A stretch of 64,000 nt of DNA from Gavia stellata (taxonomy: Eukaryota > Chordata > Aves > Gaviiformes > Gaviidae). The stretch covers positions 93,604,449 to 93,668,448 of the forward strand of contig NC_082596.1 in the NCBI RefSeq assembly GCF_030936135.1, in the 5' to 3' direction. The notes beneath the pieces are model-generated. The model saw nothing but the letters and a program-made list of their open reading frames with translations. It was not told where the DNA came from and ran no database searches. Both the position numbers and the translations under genes were made by a program. How positions within the stretch are numbered: the first letter of the stretch is position 1; every line of letters starts with the position of its first letter. Positions 34,021-44,310 of the stretch are shown piece by piece.

Positions 34021-37000
34021 CTGCACGCGCTGGCGGCTGATCCAGCTGCTTCCCAGGTGAAACTTGTGCCATGGTGACTCTGGCTCTCAGGAGTGTTGGG
34101 GTCAGAATTGGCTCCGGCAGCCTGCCCCGCTTCTCGCCCTTCCCTTCCCGCGGAGAAGTAGCCTCCTTTGCCCTGCAGACCTCAACCCTGCCGTAGCCGC
34201 AGCTCTCGTGGAGCTGTGCTGGCTGGCTGTGCCCCTTACTCCTGGCCTTGGCTCGCTTTCCCAGCGCAGGTGAATCGTGTGAGCGAGGCTCAGCCCCCCA
34301 TCCCGTATTTCTCACAGCTGCAGCCTGGGAACTGCGCCTGCTTGGGAGGAGATAAGCTGGTGGGAGTCTTCGGGACTCCTGCTAGAGAGGCTGGGAACTG
34401 CCGGCGCTGGCGGGGGGGATACGTACCCCAGCCTTCAGCTGAAGCAGTTTCGTGGAAGAACCAGTTGAACGTCACAGAAGCGAGGAGCCGGGAATTAGGA
34501 GACCGCGAAGTCAGTGCTTGAGGTAGGAGGGACTGGCTATTTTATTCACGAGTACTTAGCGGATGGGCACCATCCCTTTGTCTTTGTGCTCACGTGGGTG
34601 AGTGGATTCTCCTGCTCTTGAGGGAAGAAAATATTTTCAGACCTCAGTGATATGTAGATTCTTCTGCTTGTCTTAGTTGGGAAGGGCTTCTGATTTGACT
34701 GATGTAAACTCCTCTGCCTCAGTGATGAAGTGGTGGTGTTTGAGTTGGGCAGTCGTGCTGCTGCTGGGCGTCAGATACCCGGCTCAGTGTCCTCGTGCAG
34801 AAGTTGCCCTGCTTCCTCTACTGCTACAGGTCGAGGTTTCATTCCTGTGCGCCATCTCTGCGTCCTTCTGTTTCTCTGCTGCATTTGCTGCTTCTAGCTT
34901 GGTTGTGAGAAATGATATTTGTAAAAATAATGCCTGTGCTCCATGTTATTTCTCGGTTAGAGATTGTTGGTGCAAAGCTGGCATCCTTGGAGACATCTGA
35001 GCTTTACACCGTCCACTGCCATTCTCTTACTGATCCCTCTGCCCCAGAGTTAGCGCCAAGCAGGAATTAACTTTATAAGCCAAGAGCTAGGATTTGCATC
35101 CCCTGTTTAAAAGTAGTCTCCCTCTGCAGAGAAAGAGAAGGGGATGAAGGCTGTTTCTCCTTTTCACGCAACACAAGGCCCAGCTCAAGATGACGGAAGA
35201 GGTCATCGTTCAAAGCGTCCTGACCACGCAGTTGTAAGAGGCTTGTCCCAGGACGAGGAGGGTAGGGTAGCTAAACCTCTCGGGTGCTTCTGGCTGAGGA
35301 CCTCGCCTTAAAGCACGTCTGATGCTTGCAGATGGGCCGGTGCATGCGAAGGGAGGCAGCCATCTGCTGCGGTGGCATCGCGCCCGCTCATGGGGATTAG
35401 AGCCTTTCCCTGGCGCAGCCTTCTCAAGTGCGAGGTTCTGCGGGCAAGCAGAAGCAGAGGCTTTTTTGCATAAAAGGTGTGGTGGTTTTTTTTTTTTTGG
35501 GAGGGGTGCCTAGTTCATCTCAAAGGCCTTAAGGTGAGCGTTAGGCTTTTTTCACTTGCTAACACCTACCCGCACTGGGATACCCCGAGCCACCGCGCTG
35601 TGAAGGGCCCCTGACCTTGGCTGCAGGGGATGGGCAGGTGCCCGGCTGGTGGGCGAGGGAAGGAGATCGCGGGGTGCAGGCTGCCCTGCTAATGTTTGCC
35701 ACTGCTGTCAGACAAATCCCTGCTTCTCTGGAAGCCTGTTGCTTCCACCAGGAAATGAAAAGGATTATGCCTAACGCTTCACTCTCTGTACCGAGTGATG
35801 TACGTGTCAGGCGCTCAGCAGTGCGCGTATCCAGGGGTATTCAGCTCCATCCACCCAGGGCTCGTTTCCCTGGCACGCGGTGCTCCCAGCAGCTCTGCCC
35901 TCTTCACTGCTCTCCCCCGCTTACAAGCAACGAGCCTTGTGCGGTATTAATTCCCTTACACACGGGATGCAGGTCGTAGCCTTTGACACCTCCCGTTTCT
36001 GGGCTTTGCTGTGCGCGTGTCCGAATGCAGGTGTGACACGTGGAGGAAAGGCAGCCAGCGGCCTCCTCGCAGGGCATATCTGGAGATACTTTGGTGTATG
36101 CTTTGGGGTTCTTCTAAACCAACATCCGTGCGATCCTCAGCTGGGTGTTTTGAAGGCGAGGACTCAGCGGCCTCATCTACGCTGCTGTTGGAGGGTGGTT
36201 TGGGACGTGCCTTCTGTACGCCTGCCTGCTGGGTTGCTTGCAGACAGCCTGTACGAATAGACTTGGCAACACAGACAGGGACCAGAGCCCTCTCAACAGG
36301 GATGCCATGCACACATCTGCAGAGAGAAAACGATCTGGCTCTTGGCTTGGGAGCTACTTTTGACCTGAGGTCTTTGGTTTCTGCCATTGGTTCAGGCAGG
36401 TGAACTTCTGCGTGAGCTGGAGGCTGCTCTCCTGTGGTACCTTAGGCTAAGCACGTGTGGTGTCTGCAGAAAGAGCGGTGCAGTTCCGAGGGCAATGCTG
36501 GGACACTCCTCAGAAGGCAGTCCCCGCTGCTGGAGGGACGGTGGTAGGGCAGAGGACCCAGAGCACACACCACGTCAGGGCAAAGATTTGATGGCAGGTC
36601 ACGTAGACATACAGTTAAACACAAGGCGTGTTTAAACCAACTAACTCAACCTGTCGCTTGCCACGGTTACGTGATCACCTGGAGGTCAGCACGAGCTGGT
36701 TGCAGTCCATTCTTTTGTGATTTTGAGCTACAGAGGGGCTGTTTGCATGTGCTGCAATCATCTCTCTTTAACCGGTGTTCACTCCGAGGGACCAAGCTCC
36801 TACCGCAGCCCATGTCATAAGTACGCCAAGAGATGGTGATGTCTTAGCTTGGCTCTCAGGGCATGTGGAGGTTCACATGGCTTCTACCGTGGTTTTGGAA
36901 AAATGCTGGAGCTGCCCCTACCCTCAGAGCTCAGCTACAGGACAGAGCTGAACGGAGCTAGCACTGGTGCCTGTTGCTGTACTGGGTCTCATCGACTGCC

Positions 37001-37439
37001 TCGGCTCCGCTTTGCGTTGGTGGTGTGCCTTGCTCCGGGCCAGCTCGGTCACCTCTGCTTTGCGAGGGGAGATGCAGATGGGCCCACTTGGTTGTGGCCT
37101 TACAAAGCAGTGAGCCAGAGAGGCAACCAGCCTCTGTGGGATGGATACTGGGGAACTCTCGGACAACCTGTGCTTCTCAGAGATAGTGGCAAAGTGTTCA
37201 GCAGTCTTTGAAGTAAGTGGTTTTTTTCTTGGTGCAAACTTGCTCCGGTTTCAGGAGAAATCCCTTTGCAAGGGGTCAGGTGAGAGCTGAATGCAGTCTG
37301 AGCATGAGCTATCAGAAGAGATTTCTTTATTATTGTATATTAAGGGGAAAAATGTGTTCTCACACTGGGGACAATGCACTTGTCCAAGAATAAGGTCCTC
37401 ATGCTTGTCTAGCCATCGGTGGTGAATGTTAAAAGTTGG

Positions 37440-37455
37440 TTTTTTTTTTTTTTTT
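37440..37455. repeat. Poly-T run (16 bases)
   Basis: An uninterrupted run of 16 T is followed by aaatg. No retroposed gene or LINE 3' end was recognised next to it. Confidence 0.8.
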
Positions 37456-39300
37456 AAATGTCTACTTCCATGAAGGTTTTAGCCACCGTATTTATGTTGT
37501 TCTGGTCACAGGTTTTAGACCTGCAGCAAGTTTTGCTCTGCTTTCAATATTCACCAACTTTCTCTTCCGATCTTCTTTGACAGATGACCAATACCGATGC
37601 TTGAAATGCTGCATTTTGCCAGATCTCCCCCAGGGATTCCTTCCCTGCTCCCCTCTCTCCCCCTTCATCTCCCTCCTGCCTGTGCTGCAGACCTGCCTCC
37701 CCCCTGCCACTGTTTCGGGCAGGCACGTTTTGCACCGCCTCCGAGATGCGCCTGGGGCAGGGGTCCCTCGCCTCACCCCTGCTGCTGTGCCGAAAACAGA
37801 CATGGGGGCTGAGGAAGGAAATATCAGGGCGCGAGGTTTCTGAAGGAGGCAGGGAGAGAAAGGGCAGCAGATGCTGAAGGCATTAGGCGAGTAGACGTGG
37901 GGAAATGACATTCCAGAAAAGCCTCTCGCCGGCCAAACGAGCATCCTCCCAGCCTCAGACTGGGGGGTGCCCTTAGCTTGGCAACGGCCTGAAGCCCTGA
38001 GTATTGAGGCTGAAATTGCCGGAGCAGCATCTCCAGTACATCGTTAAAACGACAAGCGTAATAGCAGCGTTTAAAAATGATCTCTCATCTTTATTTGCGA
38101 CAACCCATGAATGGTAAATTATGGAAAAAGTGGGACCTGCAAAAAAACAGCTGCAAATGATTAGGCAGAACAATAAAACCAGTTACTTGCATGCTGTTTC
38201 TTCTGTTGGTGGGGCTGTTAGAAGTATTGGCCTGACTTACTGTTAATATGCAGAGATTATTTTCGTAACATTCCCTCTGTAAATTATCTGACAGCAAAAC
38301 TGAGCTTTGCCCCGCTTTATGTATACCAATGGACTAATGCAGGAAACGCGTGCGCTGCGGTCTGCCGCGCGTCCAGATAAGAGCTGAAGAAAACCGGGGT
38401 GTGGACGGATTGTTTGTGCGGAGATCAGAAGGAGCACACACGGTCTCTAAATATCGGAAATAGGAGGAGGCTACGTGGGTCTCCCCATTTGCGATGATGT
38501 TCCTCGGGGACAAACTGTGCCGTGGGGATGACCTGGCAGAACGCAAACATAGCTTCTGTAAGTGCTGCGTGGGCATTAACCCCGACCGGGCAGCGCGGGG
38601 TAATGCTCTGTAGAGATGCCGCTTCTCTCGGCAGTGGAAGTGGTGGGATGAGGAAGGAGCGAGGCTGTGCCTCCAAAGCCGGCTCAGGAAGCGTCGTATT
38701 GTCCCGCTACCCCTGATGTTCAGCGAGCTGAGAGGGCAGCCTGCTGCGTAACAGCAGGATGACTGCTCAGTGCTAAATGAGCCAAAGTGCTAATTCCTTT
38801 ATTTTACCAAAATTGTCACTCTGCTATTAGCCCTTTGATAGAAAGCTGCTGGCAAAGTGCATCCAACCAAGGTTCTTGCAGTCTCTTGCTGTCTCACTTG
38901 GATTCCACGTCCTCGGGGGCTGAACAGCCTCCCCAGTGTGCAGGTTTTACTGCTGCTCTCCCCCCTGCCAAACCTCTCTCTTGCCGCTGGTCAGGGCGCT
39001 GCAGCCTCCCCACTCTGCTGCTGCTGCCGCTTTCGTGAAGAGCTGTTTGCTTGCGCTGACACGTGATTAAAAAAAAATAAATCTCATACTTGGAAATGGC
39101 AGGCTGAGGCTGTAGCAGAAACCGGGAATTAAATCTGCTTACAGTCAGCTCGGGAGGAGGGGAGGTTTCTGCGTCTTTGCCTTTGCAAGTGATTCGCTGT
39201 GCACTGGGAACAAATGGAAGATAAAGGGGTCAGGGCAGTCGGGAGGGGTGGGGACAGAACAGATGCTAAAACGAAGCCTTTTCTGCACAATGAGGCAGGG

Positions 39301-41238
39301 GAAGCAGACCTAACCTTCAGGAGAGCGTGCATTAATGAAAGTGAAGTCAGTGATTACCACTCAGACTGAAAAATGTGATTTCTTTCTCCACAATTGCAGA
39401 GAAAATGGGGTCAGGCTATGGTTGCATTGTAATTCCAAGCCAAATGAGGCTAGAAGAGGGGAAAGAAATAAGGTGAGCATGAAGAAACTGAAAGAAACTT
39501 CTAGAGTGGGGAGGTCAGAGGGTTGGAAAAAGAAGAGCTTGGCTGCTTAAGCCGTATTTTATTTGCACTAGGGAGTCCGTGAATGTGCCCTTTGGAAAGG
39601 TGATGGCAGCCCGTGCCAGGGGGGGAAGTCCCAGGCAGTCCCAGCGTGGAGGATGTACTGCAGTGTGGCAGGGATGGGAAAAGGGAAAAAGGTAGATGGT
39701 AGGGAAATGATATGTGCAGGGACAGGTTGCCCTCAGCCTCACCGGAAAGCTCCCGGAGAGCTTGGCTGCCCCTCCCTGCTCCCCAGCTGTATCACAGGCA
39801 TTCTCCATGAGAGCAGCAAAAAGCACATCTCCACTGCTCTTTTGCTGATGCTTCAGTTCCTGCACCAAAGGATGAAGATGTCAAAACATTACAAGGAAAC
39901 GGATCTTGAAAATGGTTCTCACATGTCTTCAACTTTCCAGTGTGTGGCTTCTTAATAGTAGCAGAGCAATTTTCTGCTCAGGATTTCTACACAAGCCCTA
40001 TGTGGCACTGATTCTCTGCTGTGAAGGATTGCAGCCTCTGGAGGTATCAATCCTGGAAAAGCTCTAAGCAACTGAAATGAGGGTTTAATGAGGTGAAACG
40101 TGTGTGGCAACATTAGCCATGACAGCGTTACCAGCTTTGCTGCTGCTGCCGCTAAATCCCAAATGCATTTCCTACCCCAGCCAGCTTCGGTAAGATCCTC
40201 AAGGGTTTTTCTTTTCCCCTAACACCTGGGTAATGCCATGCACGATGACTCCTCTCTCATGCTGTCAAAGTGTGTTCAGTTCTGCAGGAGCGATGCGCAA
40301 TATGACCCAACGCCTGGTGCTCATATCAGCTCTGTTCATTACCTGTCAGGTCAGCTGTCCTCTGGACAAAAATTTAGCAACGCTAACGTGTGTGTCTACA
40401 TGTGGGGTGTGTTTTAAGGAGCACTGTATACCCATATAGCTACTTTGGGTAAACAAGCCCAACCTGTGCTTTCTTTTCCAGCTGGATTTTCAGTCAAACT
40501 TCCAGTACAAGTGTTAAAAAAGGGTAGGTGGAGAGAAGGGACTCGGTAATAGCTACAGGAGCCCTCACTCTTATCTCCTTTGGTGAACTTCACTGTAAAA
40601 CTTAAAATGTCGCATTTCCTCCACGTGCAATTTTTAATTAAAAACTCTTCACTGAAAAGGTCAGGACAGCTTGACTCTTTGCTGCTCATGCACTGATAGC
40701 CTGACAGCAGTAAACAAAATTCCTCCCAACCTGAGAAGAAAGTGCCGAGGACCCTCTCTACCTGGAATAACTAACGAACTGCAGCAGTGACAGCCTGTCC
40801 CCATGTCCCAGTCCTGCCACATGCCTTGTGAGGAACTGCTACCCACCACCCCTCTTCTTGCTGGCTTTCTTTATAAATAATACACAGCCCCTCGCCCTAC
40901 CAGTCTTCGCATCTTTTCCTCTTCAGCAGTGCTTCATCTGCTTCTCCCCTGAGATTACAATCTTATTTTTAAGCACTGGGTGCAACCTGCTTTTGCACTT
41001 CTAATATATGTGTGCCAGTGAATTGTCAGATGCACCAAAACCTGCTTCATTAAATTATCGGTAATGGCGTGCACGTGACGAGCTCTTGATTGTCCATTTT
41101 TTCAGTGCTAACATTTGGATGCTGCAATTGCATCGCTAAGATAGGCACTTTTCCTCAGAAAATTTTACATCCAATGCTGTTGTCAGCCACGATAGTTATC
41201 GCAGATTCAGCTGAAACTTCCAAACACGTATGTTCTGG
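39301..41238. other. Intergenic sequence before the NRSN1 3' end
   Basis: Composition falls back to average. Short frames on both strands carry no known domain. No supported feature was found. Confidence 0.5.
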
Positions 41239-42676
41239 TTTATTTAAGTTGTGGAAACATGAACTGAGTCACAGACCATAAAATGTTTTAGCAGCAAGGG
41301 AAAGAGCACAGCTGTTACCACGTATCTGTCATTAGTGTGCTGCAATCTTTTTGATTCAACACCAAAGTGATTTTCTTACCTATGAAAGCTGGAAACACAG
41401 ACAGCAGTAAGGGACCGGTGAGTTTCGACTGCTGATTTCTCCTTTCAAACAGAAATAGTAGATTTATAAAGAAACGTGTTTGACTAGAAAGAGACTTTTC
41501 ATGAAATCCAGGTTGGCTCACGCCTAGAATTTTATTCAATCCATTCAAAAAAATAGACAGAACTATAAGGTGGCACATATTGTCAGAGAGTACAAATGTC
41601 ACATCTTTCTTTATATAGTTTAATTTAAATCCATAGATTAAGACAGTGAAGTAATTCGGTGGGAAAATAATTAAGGGTCTTCCGTGAAAGGACAAGTCTT
41701 CATGTAAGCATTTACACAAATGTATCTGGTTAAGCATAACTTTTTCTATCCTCTATAAAAATATAAACAGCATTTCAAAATGTCTTTAGATAAGTATGTC
41801 AAGGTCATCTAACATGGCATTAATGTACTGACAGAATATGGGGCCTGGGCGTATCAAACCACAGTTAGTAATTTCTACCCAGCCAAAACTGAAACGTTCT
41901 ATATAAGCTCCAAACATAATACAGTATAATGAAAGAAAAAATACCAAACCAAAGATACACAAGTATGATGTTCCTCCTCCTATAGGAATTCTTTACCTTA
42001 ATTTTGTATTTTTCATTAACATGGCAACGACTAAGACAAAAGTGGCAGTTTTGCACAGGTTAGTTGTAACTCAGGATCAAGTATGACTTGCCGTTCCCAG
42101 AAAGTAGCATCGCTGGGAAGCGACGTGTGCCAGGATCAAATTAAGGGCGCTCACAACCGGCTGTGTTTTACCTCTGCAGTATTACTTTGATACAGGCTGT
42201 AGCATGTAACAGGAGGACAAGTGCAAATCACAAGGGCAGAATCTTGGCTTCCCAGACAGCAGAACCAGGTGGTAGAAGTAAGACTAAACAGTATTTTAAA
42301 GGCAAGAAGAAAATTTAACACAAAGTCAACTCATCTAAACAGTGGGATGTAGGGTGTTCCCGGTACAGCTGTCATAAACACACTATGTTTTCCAGGGGTG
42401 CAACCTGATAAGCTAAACACCTAATCGTTGTTGCAAGGACTTATTGGTTCAACACAGATTAAAATGGTCAAATACACTGAATATATCGGTCACAGGTCTA
42501 ATCACATAATTTCCCTTTTCCCGATCCTAAGTTTGTATTGGAGCAGCTTCCCCATCAGCTGTGTGTTTGTATAGCAGAGCACTCCCTGTTGTAATTGACT
42601 AGCACGTATGCCAACAGCAGCTGATATTTTCCAGTTAAAGTGATCTACAAGTGAGAAACAAAGCCCAAGGAAAGGG
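41239..42676 (-). other. NRSN1: Probable NRSN1 3' UTR with two AATAAA signals
   Basis: This is - strand sequence after the TGA at 42677-42679. Two AATAAA hexamers read on the - strand, at 41536-41531 and 41244-41239, giving possible 3' UTRs of about 1.15 and 1.45 kb. The sequence is AT-rich and without coding frames of interest. Which signal is used is an inference. Confidence 0.5.
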
Positions 42677-43075
42677 TCAGGTTACAGATAAAGGTTGGAC
42701 ATTTTGAACTTTGGACAAAGTGACAGGTATCTTTGATTCTCCCGGCGCTGGCGCTTTTGTGACTGGGTTTGCATGAGCTTTTACATCAGCTATTCTCTCT
42801 TTAAATCTTTGCTGGAGGTACTTTTCTTCTTTGGAGTAACTTTTAGCAAAAGCAGACATCAACAGACACGCTGCCACTGTGGACCCTCCCATGCAAAACA
42901 AGATTGCTCCTGCCAGCTTGCATATATCAAGGGACCCATTAAACCGAATGGCACGGGTATCCACCACAACAAAATCATCTTTCCCAAGAGCTTCGATTTT
43001 CGGTGGCACAAGAAAACCCACTACAAGAACCGTTAAACCTATCAGCATAAAAGCCGTCCCAGAGATGAGTCCGAC
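42677..43075 (-). CDS. NRSN1: NRSN1 coding exon 2 (residues 64-195)
   Basis: On the - strand the intron ends tttgttttccag (AG at 43077-43076). The exon opens GTC GGA CTC, encoding Val-Gly-Leu at the start of the first membrane segment. 132 codons follow to TGA at 42679-42677. The five residues before Val64 in the open frame (read from a TTG) are intron. Conserved features include VPPKIEA, KLAGAILFCMGG and KIPVTLS-VQNVQPL. Confidence 0.96.
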   Translation of the reverse strand, partial: VGLISGTAFMLIGLTVLVVGFLVPPKIEALGKDDFVVVDTRAIRFNGSLDICKLAGAILFCMGGSTVAACLLMSAFAKSYSKEEKYLQQRFKERIADVKAHANPVTKAPAPGESKIPVTLSKVQNVQPLSVT

Positions 43076-44301
43076 CTGGAAAACAAACAAAGAAACAAAA
43101 AACCCAATTAATATGACTTTCCAGTTTTTAGTCAGTAAGTGGTCCTAGGAGGCATTTAGCTTTCACAGTGGCTTGCAGGTACAGTTCTCTTCTAGGAGAA
43201 GGCTGATATTTTTCTTTCAGGTCATATGTGGCCCTGCTAGAACTAGAATATATGGAGAAACTGCCTTTTTACAATTCATATTTATATAATTCAGTATTGA
43301 CATTTCTGGAAACAATGGGATATGCATCTACACACCCAAATACCACTTCATGTCCAAAGGCCCCATCACAGAGAGGATCACAGTTTAGCCCCAGTGCGGT
43401 GTGACTGGTTATTTCTTTAGCTTTAGGTGGTGGTTAGCACCAATAGTTCAGTCCCTGCTGACAGTCTGCATTATATCTACCACTTGCTTTTACTCCATGA
43501 AGTGTCATTCCTTTGCAGGGATTAGAAGGAAGTTGCTATTGCTGTGAACAGATCACAGAATATTTCTAGCACATTTCAAGCGTAACTGCAAAATTTGATT
43601 CCCACAGAATGTCCCTACCATCAAAGCAGAGGGGTTGGCTTAGATGGCCTCACATGCCCCTTCCAACCTCTGGTGTTCTCTAATTCTGTCAAGTTCCCTG
43701 ACCTGAATGGAGATCTTGCGGTTTTCTTGATCCCTAGGTCACACAGTCCCAGAGTTACTGCTGTTAACCTACCAGTCCTATTCCCAATCATCTGGCAGGA
43801 CTATTGTGGGTGCAAAGCAGAGGTAAACTACGCTTTCTAGCTATGGGTGAGGTTTCCCAGACAGGACTTTGATGTTTCAGTGACATGGCTCCTTGTGACA
43901 GAGACACTAGAGGTTCCAAAGAGCCCAGAACTCCCTTGGAAGCTGATGGCTCTCGGTAAAAGCACCTTGCTTTCAGACAGATGGTTATTCAGTCATCTCA
44001 GGGAAAACTAAGCAACAGAAGGCCTTTCTGGATGGATACCTAAAACCATTCATTACATGGGAAAGTCTTGAAACAGGAGTTTCTCCCTCCAGCAAACAGC
44101 AACGGGCAGTACCTTCCAGAACATAGAGCTCCACCTGCTAGGCGATCTCTGGATCTGAAAATCATCCTCATACTCCCAAATTGAAGCTGTGCAGTCCTCA
44201 TAAAACTGATGCAGGTAGGACCGAACTCCGTAGCGTTGGTACCCTCCCTCGGCGCTGCCCTGCGCATGCTTGGACCCGCAGACGTCAGCATAGGAGCTCA
44301 T
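42677..44301 (-). CDS. NRSN1: NRSN1, neurensin-1 (complete coding sequence, two exons)
   Basis: The exons 44113-44301 and 42677-43075 join in phase 0 to encode 195 residues, the usual neurensin-1 length. Neurensin-1 is a small neuronal membrane protein of vesicles and neurites, implicated in neurite extension (family knowledge). The soluble N-terminus (residues 1-63) contains EGGYQRYGVRSYLHQFYEDC and EYEDDFQIQRSP, hallmarks of the family. Two hydrophobic helices are seen at about residues 64-86 (VGLISGTAFMLIGLTVLVVG) and 117-140, separated by a loop with PPKIEA. A basic/charged tail follows (KSYSKEEKYLQQRFKERIAD), then a proline-rich end with VQNVQPL. The start ATG at 44301-44299 lies 9 bases after an acceptor. 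The intron is 1,037 bp. Both splice junctions are GT-AG. It is transcribed toward DCDC2. Confidence 0.97.
43630..43688 (+). mobile_element. Old CR1 3' terminal fragment in the NRSN1 intron
   Basis: The strings aggggttggcttagatggcc and ccccttccaacctctggtg followed by taattctgt match the last about 60 bases of an old CR1 3' UTR. It lies inside the NRSN1 intron between the coding exons, antisense to the gene. Confidence 0.7.
44113..44301 (-). CDS. NRSN1: NRSN1 coding exon 1 (residues 1-63)
   Basis: ATG AGC TCC starts at 44301 on the - strand. 63 whole codons end with TGG AAG at 44113, followed by the donor GTACTG (GT at 44112-44111). Upstream, the acceptor AG is at 44312-44311, so the exon begins at 44310 with 9 untranslated bases. 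An open frame continues a further 17 codons upstream of this ATG, but those lie in the intron beyond the acceptor and do not match the family. Confidence 0.96.
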
Positions 44302-44310
44302 CCTTCCTAC

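Larger units (their letters stand above)
33900..39300. other. GC-rich, moderately CpG-rich block with no recognised gene
   Basis: Base composition is visibly higher in G+C than on either side, with frequent CG dinucleotides (for example 34010-34520 and 35330-36080). Many overlapping open frames of 60-143 codons occur on both strands, which is what high GC produces. None shows a recognisable family or paired frames bounded by splice sites. It could hold a non-coding transcript or a distal regulatory region; this is undecided. Confidence 0.5.

Noticed and set aside
34168..34521. 117-codon frame with possible donor in the GC-rich block
   Set aside because: Composition-driven frame overlapped by several others; there is no family similarity and no partner exon.
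43595..43840. 81-codon + strand frame in the NRSN1 intron
   Set aside because: It overlaps an old CR1 3' fragment and has no other support.
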